This document shows positions 45,516-55,159 of a stretch of DNA of 64,000 bases, one piece after another. The notes beneath the pieces are model-generated. The model worked only from the letters and a program-made list of their open reading frames with translations, was not told where the DNA came from and did not search any database. Every line of letters starts with the position of its first letter. Position 1 is the first letter of the stretch. The stretch spans positions 309,374-373,373 of the forward strand of contig NZ_FNYL01000009.1 in the NCBI RefSeq assembly GCF_900109045.1, read 5' to 3'. Origin of the DNA: Dyadobacter sp. SG02 (GTDB lineage Bacteria > Bacteroidota > Bacteroidia > Cytophagales > Spirosomataceae). The position numbers and the translations under genes are program-made.

Positions 45516-48092
45516 TCAATGCGTAACAAAATCTTTCAAACGAATTGTCCGGATTCCGAATCTTGGCATGGCTATATTTAAAACCGCATTTCCATTCCGA
45601 TCGCGCACGGCAACTTGCTCCTTCACAGTGCCATTCAACTCCGCTATTGCGGCCGAACCGGCTTTGCCGCCCAGCACCACTTCCCGCGACCGCGCATCAC
45701 CTTCGGCATTAAAAAGCCGGACCAGCAGATCATTACCGTCGATCAGCGTCGCCGTAACCTGGTAACCCGTGCCCGTCACGTCGACGAGCGACTTCTCTGC
45801 CTCTTTCAAAGGACTTTCCGTAAGCGATGCTATCGCCGGCTCGTTCCAACCCAATGCTTCGCCTGAAATCCCCGCTTTGTCCCACTTGCCCCCGTGCGGT
45901 ACAAGTGCGTAACGCATGGTGGTAGGCCCTGTTAATGTGTGGTTCCGGCCCCAGAGGCCCGCGCCCGAGTACTGGACGTTCAGGCCGAGCGGGAAGTTTT
46001 CGCCGTGGGCATAGCTTGTGGTCTGGTCGGAAAGCAATGCGAGGCCGATATTGTTTTGGGCATCATACAAATCCACCCAACTCACCATCAGGTTATGCTT
46101 AATGCTGTCCCAGCGGCTGAAAAACGTATTTTCCAGCTTACTCTCCGTCACGTCGAACGGCGCGTCCTTGTAGATTTTTGGGGATTGAAAGTTCACCGGG
46201 AACAATGCGAGGAGCTTCTGGCTGTCGTCGTAAAAGGGCTTATGGTAATCTTTGGGATCCAGTTTCTCGTGTTGCTTGTAGTCGCTGCCGATGCCGATAT
46301 TGGCCTTCCAGTCGATTTGAAGGCTGCATTCGATCTTTCGGTCGCCTTGTTTGAGGGTAATTGTTTGGGTATAAGGGTTCGAAAGCAGCTCGCCCTTCAT
46401 CTCGGCTTTGACCACCAGCGGACCATTTTCGACGATACGCAGGCTTACAGGTTGCTCTGCCGTCGAATGGAAGCCGCCATTATCGAAAAAATTCCCCCGC
46501 AGCTCATTAAAGGAAGGTTCGCTTTTCGCATCGACAAACTCCCTGTTACCCATGGTTTTAACCACCAGACTTTTGATACTGCCTCCCTTGGATTTGTTCA
46601 AAACCAGTTTGTAATGGTCGGTTTCCATCACCACATCGCCGGACGCCGTAACAGATGCCTTCGCCCCTGCCGTTTTCAGCGGTTTTTTCTGTACTAATTT
46701 ATATTGATTAAAACCCATTGCCGGTATCGTTGCCTTGAAATACAAGACGCTCGTACCTGCCTCCGCGGCCGCCTGAACGGGTACCGGCTTGTTCTTCGAG
46801 TCGACAATGCTGAGTGCCTGCGGATCGGTTCCCGCAGGCAAACGCAAAGCAACGTGTTCGGTTTTAGAATTCCCTGTTGTGTTAAAAACGTGGACGACCG
46901 CGTGCGCTAAATCGGCCCCGGCTGTTCCGGCGGTTGCCGAAATGATCCGGTCGCTGATCCGGTTCGTGGTATCGGTCCACACCACCACCTTGTCGGCCCA
47001 GGTGTTACGTGGTTTGCCATTGTACGGCACGATCCAGCAGTCGTGGTGCTGCGAAAGCATGAGCGTCCGCCAGGCTTCGTCGATAGCCGCCTGCGGCCAG
47101 GGCGCATTGCGGTACAGCTTGTTCAAAGTGGCCATCTTCTCGGCCATTACGATCTTGTTCTCCGATATCCGCACCTGCTGCGCAATCTTTTGCAGCACCT
47201 GCGAGCCCCATACGAGGCTTACCTGCATGTCTTCCTGCGAGAAATGCCAGTCCTGCCCGCTTTTCCCAATGGACGCGTTGGCAAAATAGTCCCGCCAGGT
47301 TTTGTATTCGGTCGGTTGGTAACCCCGGTCGCCGTTGCCGATCCAGGGACCGTTTTTCCAGCCTGCGTCCTGCAAGGTCATCGCTACGGGGTTCTTAATG
47401 CCCGATTTCAGTGCGTCGTTAATGTACTTCGGCGAGTTGGTCCAGCCTTCGGTTTGCCAGGTGGAGTTCGGTTCGAGGCCTTCGCTGCCGTAGCGCGGCA
47501 CGGTGGTAATGCGCGAGCCGTCGGGCCCTACCCAGTTCACCAGCTCCCCGCCAAATGCCCGCGTGTACCCGCCCCAGCAGGTATTCGGGTTTTTCAGAGA
47601 GGCATATTTGTAGCCGAATGAGTTCAAAATCTGTGGCAATGCGCTGGTAAAACACGGTTCCTCCGATGAATAGGTCGTAAAAACCGCCGTAGGAAAGTAG
47701 GTTTTCAACTTTCTCATACCATAATCGAAATGCCGGATAATGCTCTCGCCGGAAACATTATACAAATAGCTCTGCCCGTAAGCCGGGCTCACATATTCGA
47801 CGCGCCCGGCCATCGACTGGTCGGCAAACAGCTGCTGAAATTCCGCCAGCGCCTCCGGCTCCCGTACCTTCACGGAATCCCAGGTTTCGGGTTCTATTTC
47901 CAGGTTAATTTTCCAGAACGGGTTCTTTTTAAGCTGATCTACAACAAATTGCGTGTAACCAACGGGATAATGCCCGTACACGCCGCCATGGTAGCCATCG
48001 ATGAAATAGGCTTTCTGTGCCTGCGTTGCAACACCGCAAAATGCCAGCGGAACGGCCAGAATGAGTGGGTTTAGGAATGCGTACTTTTTCAA
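45516..48092 (-). CDS. GH38-type alpha-mannosidase-like protein
   Basis: This 858-residue protein has a signal peptide ending ATQAQ. The N-terminal domain starts YFIDGYHGGVYGHYPVGYTQ. The middle has MLSQHHDCWIVPYNG, equivalent to the His-Asp block of the GH38 middle domain. The C-terminal half (about 480-855) is the long beta-structure of GH38 (GGSIKSLVVKTMGNREFVD; LNVQYSGAGLWGRNHTLTG). The usual HxHxDxGW zinc motif is not present in classical form, so this is a divergent subgroup whose metal ligands and nucleophile I cannot assign safely. It is 24 bp after GH92 in the operon. Together they fit stepwise trimming of alpha-mannosides such as N-glycans. Confidence 0.8.
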   Translation of the reverse strand: MKKYAFLNPLILAVPLAFCGVATQAQKAYFIDGYHGGVYGHYPVGYTQFVVDQLKKNPFWKINLEIEPETWDSVKVREPEALAEFQQLFADQSMAGRVEYVSPAYGQSYLYNVSGESIIRHFDYGMRKLKTYFPTAVFTTYSSEEPCFTSALPQILNSFGYKYASLKNPNTCWGGYTRAFGGELVNWVGPDGSRITTVPRYGSEGLEPNSTWQTEGWTNSPKYINDALKSGIKNPVAMTLQDAGWKNGPWIGNGDRGYQPTEYKTWRDYFANASIGKSGQDWHFSQEDMQVSLVWGSQVLQKIAQQVRISENKIVMAEKMATLNKLYRNAPWPQAAIDEAWRTLMLSQHHDCWIVPYNGKPRNTWADKVVVWTDTTNRISDRIISATAGTAGADLAHAVVHVFNTTGNSKTEHVALRLPAGTDPQALSIVDSKNKPVPVQAAAEAGTSVLYFKATIPAMGFNQYKLVQKKPLKTAGAKASVTASGDVVMETDHYKLVLNKSKGGSIKSLVVKTMGNREFVDAKSEPSFNELRGNFFDNGGFHSTAEQPVSLRIVENGPLVVKAEMKGELLSNPYTQTITLKQGDRKIECSLQIDWKANIGIGSDYKQHEKLDPKDYHKPFYDDSQKLLALFPVNFQSPKIYKDAPFDVTESKLENTFFSRWDSIKHNLMVSWVDLYDAQNNIGLALLSDQTTSYAHGENFPLGLNVQYSGAGLWGRNHTLTGPTTMRYALVPHGGKWDKAGISGEALGWNEPAIASLTESPLKEAEKSLVDVTGTGYQVTATLIDGNDLLVRLFNAEGDARSREVVLGGKAGSAAIAELNGTVKEQVAVRDRNGNAVLNIAMPRFGIRTIRLKDFVTH

Positions 48093-48116
48093 AATTTCAA
48101 GGTTAAGGTTCAGGTA

Positions 48117-50456
48117 TTATTTACCGAATTCCTGATTCGGTTTTGGCCCCATTGTCAGTTCCAGCGTGCCGCCTGCGGCGATGTCGCTGTAATCGATGAA
48201 GCATTGGTTATGGGGTTTGCCATTGAGCTTCGCGCTCTGGATGTACACGTTGGCAGGTGAATTACCATGCGCGATGATCGTGAATTCCTTGCCTTTGGCA
48301 TAAGTCGGATCGAGGCGAAGGGTCACTTTTTCAAAAACAGGGCTCGTGATCTCGAACCGGTTCTTGCCCGGACAAACCTGGTAAAGCCCGCCCGCCGCCA
48401 GCACATACCAGGCCGACATTTGTCCTACATCCTCATTACCCACAAGCCCTTCCACCGAGTTGTGGTAAGCGCGGCGACAGATTTCCCGCGTCCATTTCTG
48501 CGTCAGCCACGGCTTGCCTACCTGGTTGAACAGGAACGGCACGTGATGCACCGGCTCGTTGGCGTGGTTGTAATAGTCGTTCCACATCATGTTTTCGGGG
48601 ACTTTTTCAAAAAATACCGACAGGTCCGACGCGACTTTCTCGTTGCCGCCCATTAATGCCACCATACCTTCGACGTCTTGCGGTACGAACCAGCCCTGCT
48701 GATACGCATTGCTTTCGATACTGCCATACCATTGTTTCAAACGGCCCTCGTTCGGCCATGGCTGCCATTTACCGTCCTTGTCTTTCGGGCGGAACCAGCC
48801 TTTTGTCGAGTCGAAAATGTTGCGATAGCTCTGTCCGCGCTTTTCAAAAATTGCCGCCACATCGTCTTTGCCCAGTGATTTGGCAAGCGATGCGGTGCAC
48901 CATTCGGTATAGGCGTATTCCAATGTGTTGGATATTCCAAACGGCTCCACGGTATAGCCGCGCTCGCCATTACCGAACTGGTTGCTGGTCTGCACGGCAT
49001 ATCGCAATGCTTTTTCCTTGTCGAAACGGGCAATACCTTTCGCATTGGCGTCGGCTATGACGGATATTGCCGGATTACCGATCATGCAGCCACTGTACGC
49101 ATTCAGCATTTCCCAGCGTTCAAGGTAGGTTTTCTGCTTTTCGTCGGCCAGCGAGAGCAACGAGTTCACCATATCGTTCACCAGCCGCGGGTTGATCAGC
49201 GATTGCAATGGAAACTGGCTTCGGAACACGTCCCAGCCACTGAAAATCGTGCGGCGGGTATATTCCTGCGACTGATGCAACTTGCCGTCGCCGCCCGTGA
49301 AGCTGCCGTCCACATCGGCAAACAGGCGCGGGTCGATCATCGTGTGGTATAATGCCGTGTAGAAAATACGCTTGTCGTCGTCGCTGCCGCCGGAAACGGC
49401 CATTTTGCCCAATGCATTGTTCCAAAGATCGACAGCCTGTTTATGAAGCCCGTCGAAATCCCAGCCGGTAATTTCCTTTTGCAGGTTTTTCTCGGCCCCC
49501 TCCATGCTCACGAACGAAATGCCGGATTTGAACAGCACCTCGTCGCCCTTTTGTGTGTCATACTCCGCGAATACACCCAAATGGTCGCCTTGCAGCTCGG
49601 TAATGGAGTCCATAACCGCCGCTTGGGCTACGCGTTCCTGGTAGCGGTCGCTTTCAATTTCCTCGCGTTTGCGTTTCCAGTCTTTCGGAATGTCGGCTTT
49701 CCAGGCACCGAGCTTTTTGAATGGCTTGCTGAATTGGGCATAAAAATAAACGGTGTACCGGGCCTGCCCGTCGCCATTGCCCCATCCGCCGCCCTCGGGG
49801 GTGCATTCCATCCATCCTTTGATCGTGTGGTCGTCGACCACCTTTATATACTGGCGCGTGGACGTGCCCCCTACCCTGCGCGCAAGGTCGATCTGCACGC
49901 GCGACTGCTTGTTTTCGGGAAATGTGAACCGCAGCATGCCGCTGTGCGGCGCGGCGGTCATCTCGGCGCGGATACCATAATCGGTCAAAGTGGCGGCGTA
50001 ATAGCCCGCGGAGGCTTTTTCATCTTCTTTGGAATACTTCGAACGGTAACCGCTCCCTGCCCCTTCTTTTCCCCGCGCGGTATGCAGCGGGCCGGTGGTG
50101 GGCGTCACGAGCAGGTTACCCAGGTCGCCATACCAGCCTATGCCGCTCATTTGGGTAAATGCGAAGCCCTCGATGGATGTGTGCTCATAACTGTAACCCG
50201 AACCATTGTCGCCGCCTGTAATGGTATTGGGGCTCACCTGCACGAGGCCGTAAGGCGTGGTCGCGCCCGGGAAGGTCTTGCCCAGGCCATGGTACGTCCC
50301 GGCTTTGCCGGTGCTGGTGCTCGCGCCGATAAACGGGTTCACATATTCGGCGGGAGGACGCTCCTGCTTTTCCTGTGTCTGAGCATTGTTGCGATCTGCC
50401 CCGCAGGCAGAGAAAAGACCGAGCGCTGCCGCAAGGGCGATAATACGATACATCAT
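48117..50456 (-). CDS. GH92 alpha-mannosidase, lipoprotein
   Basis: This 779-residue protein has a lipoprotein signal (LAAALGLFSAC, Cys18). The ATG could also be the second one, at 50453. Family blocks appear in order: AEYVNPFIGASTSTGKAGTY, EGFAFTQMSGIGWYGDLGN, FYTALYHTMIDPRLFADVDG, TIFSGWDVFRSQFPL, SGCMIGNPAISVIADA, SIESNAYQQGWFVPQDVEG with Glu581 as the likely acid, NHANEPVHHVPFLFNQ with Glu634, and GNEDVGQMSAWYVLAAGGLY, which contains the base region (Asp676). It is a complete Ca2+-dependent exo-alpha-mannosidase, probably anchored in the outer membrane or facing the periplasm. It lies between SusD (73 bp) and GH38 (24 bp). Confidence 0.95.
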   Translation of the reverse strand: MMYRIIALAAALGLFSACGADRNNAQTQEKQERPPAEYVNPFIGASTSTGKAGTYHGLGKTFPGATTPYGLVQVSPNTITGGDNGSGYSYEHTSIEGFAFTQMSGIGWYGDLGNLLVTPTTGPLHTARGKEGAGSGYRSKYSKEDEKASAGYYAATLTDYGIRAEMTAAPHSGMLRFTFPENKQSRVQIDLARRVGGTSTRQYIKVVDDHTIKGWMECTPEGGGWGNGDGQARYTVYFYAQFSKPFKKLGAWKADIPKDWKRKREEIESDRYQERVAQAAVMDSITELQGDHLGVFAEYDTQKGDEVLFKSGISFVSMEGAEKNLQKEITGWDFDGLHKQAVDLWNNALGKMAVSGGSDDDKRIFYTALYHTMIDPRLFADVDGSFTGGDGKLHQSQEYTRRTIFSGWDVFRSQFPLQSLINPRLVNDMVNSLLSLADEKQKTYLERWEMLNAYSGCMIGNPAISVIADANAKGIARFDKEKALRYAVQTSNQFGNGERGYTVEPFGISNTLEYAYTEWCTASLAKSLGKDDVAAIFEKRGQSYRNIFDSTKGWFRPKDKDGKWQPWPNEGRLKQWYGSIESNAYQQGWFVPQDVEGMVALMGGNEKVASDLSVFFEKVPENMMWNDYYNHANEPVHHVPFLFNQVGKPWLTQKWTREICRRAYHNSVEGLVGNEDVGQMSAWYVLAAGGLYQVCPGKNRFEITSPVFEKVTLRLDPTYAKGKEFTIIAHGNSPANVYIQSAKLNGKPHNQCFIDYSDIAAGGTLELTMGPKPNQEFGK

Positions 50457-50529
50457 GTTATATTAACCTTAAAATACCGGGACGCGGATCATCCACGCCC
50501 CGTATAAGCAAGAGGAAACAAATATTCGA

Positions 50530-51984
50530 TCAATAGCCCGGGTTCTGCGGGAGCTTCTGGTTCACGTCCCTTTCGCGCTGCGGGAGCGGGAAAAGTTCGT
50601 AAATAGGCTTTACTGTAATGGATTTGGCCTTTTGCACCTTCGCTTCCAACGTCCCGGTCCGCACGAGATCGTACCAGCGGTGCCCTTCCGCCACAAATTC
50701 CTTCCGCCGCTGATCCAGGATCTCCTCTTTTAAAGCAGTTCCGCCCGCCAGATTAACCTCCGCGAGGTTCGCTCTTTTTCGTACCAGGTTCACATACTGG
50801 TTGGCGACGGCCGTATTTCCGATCTCCGCCTGCGCTTCCGCGTACGTGAGCAGGACGTCGGAATAGCGGATCACAGGGAAATCCTGCTGCGAGTCGCCCG
50901 CGTAGGGTTCCGCCGTTCTGTCCCAATACTTCTGAATATAAATGTCTTTCAGCTTGATGGTCGTGCCTTTGTCGTTCACGAACTCGGTCAGGAAAGTGAC
51001 CTTTTTGCGCTCGTCCTGCTCGGAGAAAGAATCGTACAAATCCTTCGTAGCCGCCTGCCAGCCCTGGGTGTTACGGATACCGGCAATTTCCTTCGAAAGC
51101 TCCGGCGGAAGCAACCGAACGTTGAACTGCCCGAACTCCCAGAAGGAAATACTGCCCCCACCGTCGCCGAAGCTTACCGAGAAAAGCGCCTCCTTGCCAT
51201 TGCGGTTAGGATGTTTGAATGCGTCCGCGAAATTTTCCCACAGCGCATATTTGTTTGACTGGATCACTTCCAATGCCTTGGCGGAAGCATTCTGGAAATC
51301 TTTTCTCGTGAGATAAACTTTTGCCAGCAATGCCTTGGCCGCACCGCTGGTGGCCCGGCCTTCCTGGATTTCTCCGTCCAAAGGCAATGCCTCAGCCGCC
51401 TGCAAATCACTGATAATCTGTGTATAAATCGCATTCACATCCGAAACCTCGGGATTCAGCGGTTCATCCTCCTTGATCAGCAAAGGCACGTTTCCGAACA
51501 TCCGTACCAGGTTGAAATAGGCCAGTGCCCGCAGGAACTTCGCCTCATTCACCAACCTGCTTTTCAAAGTTTCGTCCATATTGATCGGCGGGATGCGCTC
51601 GATCGCGATGTTCGCCAGTGTGATGGTTTTATAATGAATGCGCCAAAGGGTACTCACGCTCCCGTTCTCCGCATTCCACGAAAAAGTCGCCAGCTGGTCG
51701 TTGGCAATGGCACCTTCCTGCTTGTTGATCATCTCGTCGGAAGCCAGCCCGGCGGCAATCCATGTGGTACTGTGGTAAATGCCCTCCGGCCCCGACGAGG
51801 TGGAACCGAGGTTGGAATAAACCGAATTGACAGCAGCCGTGGCGTCTTCCGCCGTCTGGTAAAACCGGTCTTGGGCAATGCGGTCCTGCGGGTCCTCTTT
51901 CAGGAAACCTTCGCAGGCGGTGAGGCAGAAAAACGCCGTCGCGAGTACCAGTCCGGATGTTTGGATGTATTTAAATCTTTTCAT
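50530..51984 (-). CDS. SusD/RagB-type surface glycan-binding lipoprotein
   Basis: This 484-residue lipoprotein has signal TAFFCLTAC and mature start EGFLKEDPQDRIAQDRFY. Family blocks are NEAKFLRALAYFNLVRMFGN, VIRYSDVLLTYAEAQAEIGN and LDQRRKEFVAEGHRWYDLVR, with the end KLPQNPGY. It is 26 bp downstream of its SusC partner and is the second gene of the leftward mannoside operon. Confidence 0.95.
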   Translation of the reverse strand: MKRFKYIQTSGLVLATAFFCLTACEGFLKEDPQDRIAQDRFYQTAEDATAAVNSVYSNLGSTSSGPEGIYHSTTWIAAGLASDEMINKQEGAIANDQLATFSWNAENGSVSTLWRIHYKTITLANIAIERIPPINMDETLKSRLVNEAKFLRALAYFNLVRMFGNVPLLIKEDEPLNPEVSDVNAIYTQIISDLQAAEALPLDGEIQEGRATSGAAKALLAKVYLTRKDFQNASAKALEVIQSNKYALWENFADAFKHPNRNGKEALFSVSFGDGGGSISFWEFGQFNVRLLPPELSKEIAGIRNTQGWQAATKDLYDSFSEQDERKKVTFLTEFVNDKGTTIKLKDIYIQKYWDRTAEPYAGDSQQDFPVIRYSDVLLTYAEAQAEIGNTAVANQYVNLVRKRANLAEVNLAGGTALKEEILDQRRKEFVAEGHRWYDLVRTGTLEAKVQKAKSITVKPIYELFPLPQRERDVNQKLPQNPGY

Positions 51985-52010
51985 TGCATTCAGGGTAAAT
52001 CGTATGGAAA

Positions 52011-55000
52011 CTAGAATCCGAAATTGAGGCCCACGGTGTAAGTTTTGGCCTGTGGGTAACTGCCGAAATCGACACCCACGATGTTGGTGGTGTTACCGTA
52101 AGCATTGCCTTCCGGATCATAACCGCTGTAATTCGTGACAGTCCAGAGGTTGGTCGCGCTTACGTACAGGCGCGCACTGGCCAGCCCGAGCTTTTTGAGC
52201 ACCGGCGCAGCGAAGTTGTAGCCTAATGTGATGTTTTTCAAACGCAGGTAGGAAGCGTCCTCGATGAAGCGGGATGAAAACACATTATCGTTCGCTGTCG
52301 CCAGGGCGCGGGCGTATCGGTTGCTGTGGTTCTGCGGCGTCCAGCGGCCCAGGCCCGCTTCGGCCAGTACATTCTGTTTGCCGTTGACATTCGCGAGGTC
52401 GCCCAGGTTCTGGTTCACCATCTGGTTACCCTGCGAGCCCTGGAAGAACAGCGATAACGTGACGTTCTTAAATGTGACGCTGTTGTTCAGGCCCCAGGTA
52501 AAATCCGGCTGTGCGGAGCCGATGATCGTGCGGTCGAAATCGTTGATAATGCCGTCGGGTGTGCCGTTCGGCCCGCTGATATCCTTGTATTTGCGGTCGC
52601 CGGCGGCGGGTGACTGGCCTGCAATGGCCGGGCTCTGTTTAGCCTCCTCGTCGGTCTGGTAAATACCGTCGAACACATAGCCGAAGAACGTACCGATCGG
52701 TTCGCCCTCACGAAGGATGTTACCGCCTACGCCGAGGTTCACATCCCCGTTGCGGGCGAGGTTGGTGATCTTGTTGCGGTTCACCGAAACGTTGAGCGAA
52801 GTGTTCCATTGCACTTTCCCGTCGAGGTTCACGGAGTTGATCGCCACGTCGATACCGCGGTTGCGTACATTGCCGATATTCAGCAAGGTGTTTTCAAACC
52901 CGGTGGTATAGGGAATAGGCGTGTCGAGGAGCAAATCTATCGTGTTTTTATTGTAGGCTTCAACGGTAATGTCGAGCCTTCCTTTCAGCACCGAAAGGTC
53001 GATCGCCGCATTGACCTGGTCGGTCGTTTCCCATTTGAGCGATTTGTTGGGATAGGAAACCGGCTCGCGGCCGCGGATCACTTCCTGTCCGGTGGTCGAG
53101 AAAACACCTTGTCCCAATGCTCCGATCAGCGCCAGCGAGCGGTAAGGCTGGATCGACTGGTTGCCCGTGCGGCCATAGCTCGCGCGGAATTTCAGGTCCT
53201 GGATAAAATTCACCGATTTCATGAAATTCTCTTCAGAAACCTTCCACGCAAATGCCGCCGACGGGAAGAAACCGAATTTCCGGCCTTCCGAAAACTTCGA
53301 AGAACCATCGCTGCGGCCCGTCACCGTAAACAGGTATTTGTTTTTAAAAGAGTAATTCACCCTTCCGAAATACGACAGCATGCTCCATTGCAGCTCACCG
53401 TTGGAAGTAGTCTGCGGGTTTTCGGCCGAACCGATATCGTGCCAGCCCGTACGCGAGTCCGGGAAACCGAATGCGTAGGCATTCACCGATTCATTGCGGA
53501 ATTTCTGCGTTTCCAGGCCCAGCAGCACATTAAAGCTGTTATCCTTATTAATCTGTTTGGTGTAATTAAATGTATTGGTATTCAGCCAGGTCAATGCCTG
53601 CAAGGTCGTTACCGAAGCCTCGCCTTTGCTATTTTCAGTCCGTTTCAAAAAGTTGGGGCCGAATGTGTTGGATTTGGTATTCAACGCATCGATCCCGAAA
53701 CTCGACCGGAACGTAAGCCCCTCGATGATCTGGTACTCCGCGAAAACCGAGCCGAGCACGCGCGAAGTGGTGGTAATAGCCTCATACTCTTTCGCTTCCG
53801 CGATCGGGTTGGCCACCGCGTCGCGCCGGTCGTGCTGGAATGTGTAGCCGCCCGGCCTCGACGGGTCGTACACCGGCAGTATCGGGTTGAACATCAATGC
53901 ATTCGTCACCACACCCTGCACCACATTACCCGGACCGGTGAGCACACCGTTGGTGGACATGCGGTTGTAAGCCAGGTTGGTACCCACTTTCAGCCTTTTG
54001 CTGATGTCGGTATCCAGGTTCAGTTTAAAGGAATAGCGGTCGAAATCGGAACCTTGTACGATCCCGTTCTGCTTGAAATACCCGCCGCCCATCGCATAAC
54101 GCGTTTTTTCGTTGCCTCCTGCCAGCGAAACCTGGTAATTGGCAATGGATGCCTTGCGGAAAAGCTCCTTCTGCCAGTTGGTACCTTCTCCAAAACTTGC
54201 CGGATTGGTATATACCGGCGCCAGTTTCGCATTGGTCTGCGCTTCGTTCACAAGCTCGGCAAACTGCGTCGCATTCAGCATATCGAGCGTTTTGGTGACC
54301 TGCTGGCTGCCGTAATAAGTTTCAAAATTAATGGAAGCCTTTCCTGCCTTGCCTTTACGCGTCGTAATCAGGATTACGCCGTTGGCTGCCCGCGAACCGT
54401 AAATCGCCGTCGCCGAAGCATCTTTCAGCACCTCGATCGATTCGATATCACCCGGGTTAATGGTCGAAAGCGGATTAATGGACGGCCCGCGCCCGCCTGC
54501 CGACATTTCGCCGGGGTTGTTGTTGATCAGCATCCCGTCGATGACGTACAAGGGCTCGCTGCTCGCGCTCACCGACGTGGTACCGCGTATACGTATATTC
54601 GTGCCGCCGCCCGGCACGCCGTTCGACTGCACCACCTGGACCCCCGCGGCACGCCCCTGCAAAGCCTGGTCGAATGTCGCGACCGGCACTGCTTTCAGTT
54701 CGGCGGAGGTAATGGAAGCCACCGAGCCCGTCAGGTCCGATTTTTTCACCGTTCCGTAGCCTACCACTACGACCTCGTCGAGATGCTGCTGGTCCTCCTT
54801 CATCGTCACATCGATATTCGACCGCCCATTCACCGGCACCTCTGCCGGAGTATAGCCGATATAGGAAAAAAGCAGGATGCTATTGGCTTCCGAAACTTTC
54901 AACGAATAGGTTCCGTCGACATTCGTGACGGTTCCGGTAGAGGTGTTTTTTACAATAATGTTGACACCGGGCAAAGGTTCTCCCCGGGAATCGGTCACCT

Positions 55001-55079
55001 TGCCGGCCACCTGCTGCTGCGCCCGGGCCGCCCCTCCAAACAGGGCAAAAGCCAGGAAAAAGAGTAAAATGCGTCTCAT
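52011..55079 (-). CDS. SusC/RagA-type TonB-dependent outer-membrane transporter
   Basis: This 1022-residue protein has a signal peptide ending GGAARAQ. A carboxypeptidase-regulatory-like domain follows (VAGKVTDSRGEPLPGVNIIV to LLFSYIGYTPAEV), then TonB box/plug start LDEVVVVGYGTVKKSDLTG. The plug contains IRIRGTTSVSASSEPLYVID and VLKDASATAIYGSRAANGVI. The barrel ends KTYTVGLNFGF. It is the first gene of the leftward operon susC-susD-GH92-GH38-esterase. Two LacI-type operators lie 44-80 bp upstream of its ATG and overlap a possible promoter. Confidence 0.96.
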   Translation of the reverse strand: MRRILLFFLAFALFGGAARAQQQVAGKVTDSRGEPLPGVNIIVKNTSTGTVTNVDGTYSLKVSEANSILLFSYIGYTPAEVPVNGRSNIDVTMKEDQQHLDEVVVVGYGTVKKSDLTGSVASITSAELKAVPVATFDQALQGRAAGVQVVQSNGVPGGGTNIRIRGTTSVSASSEPLYVIDGMLINNNPGEMSAGGRGPSINPLSTINPGDIESIEVLKDASATAIYGSRAANGVILITTRKGKAGKASINFETYYGSQQVTKTLDMLNATQFAELVNEAQTNAKLAPVYTNPASFGEGTNWQKELFRKASIANYQVSLAGGNEKTRYAMGGGYFKQNGIVQGSDFDRYSFKLNLDTDISKRLKVGTNLAYNRMSTNGVLTGPGNVVQGVVTNALMFNPILPVYDPSRPGGYTFQHDRRDAVANPIAEAKEYEAITTTSRVLGSVFAEYQIIEGLTFRSSFGIDALNTKSNTFGPNFLKRTENSKGEASVTTLQALTWLNTNTFNYTKQINKDNSFNVLLGLETQKFRNESVNAYAFGFPDSRTGWHDIGSAENPQTTSNGELQWSMLSYFGRVNYSFKNKYLFTVTGRSDGSSKFSEGRKFGFFPSAAFAWKVSEENFMKSVNFIQDLKFRASYGRTGNQSIQPYRSLALIGALGQGVFSTTGQEVIRGREPVSYPNKSLKWETTDQVNAAIDLSVLKGRLDITVEAYNKNTIDLLLDTPIPYTTGFENTLLNIGNVRNRGIDVAINSVNLDGKVQWNTSLNVSVNRNKITNLARNGDVNLGVGGNILREGEPIGTFFGYVFDGIYQTDEEAKQSPAIAGQSPAAGDRKYKDISGPNGTPDGIINDFDRTIIGSAQPDFTWGLNNSVTFKNVTLSLFFQGSQGNQMVNQNLGDLANVNGKQNVLAEAGLGRWTPQNHSNRYARALATANDNVFSSRFIEDASYLRLKNITLGYNFAAPVLKKLGLASARLYVSATNLWTVTNYSGYDPEGNAYGNTTNIVGVDFGSYPQAKTYTVGLNFGF

Positions 55080-55122
55080 AAGTATAGGGTATTGGATGGT
55101 TAAGGCCGATTTTATGACTTAG

Positions 55123-55137
55123 TAAATCGGTTTAGCA
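55123..55137. promoter_or_regulatory. Putative LacI operator, copy A
   Basis: TAAATCGGTTTAGCA is one of two near-identical sites in tandem before susC. It shares 13 of 15 positions with copy B, whose start is exactly 22 bp away, about two helical turns, so both would lie on the same face of the DNA. Copy A is nearer the susC start and downstream of the candidate -7 element. Confidence 0.7.
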
Positions 55138-55144
55138 AACAAAG

Positions 55145-55159
55145 TAAACCGATTTAGCA
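55145..55159. promoter_or_regulatory. Putative LacI operator, copy B
   Basis: TAAACCGATTTAGCA overlaps the candidate -7 element of susC on the minus strand. The three copies give a consensus of about AGTWAAYCGRTTTAGCA, an imperfect palindrome around CG, as is common for LacI-family sites. The repressor at 42896-43912 is the obvious candidate to bind it. Confidence 0.7.

Noticed and set aside
52809..55067. Plus-strand open frame of 752 codons opposite the SusC gene
   Set aside because: It lies fully antisense to a clear SusC gene, is rich in Arg and His, has no signal or family motif, and is a by-product of codon use in the real gene.
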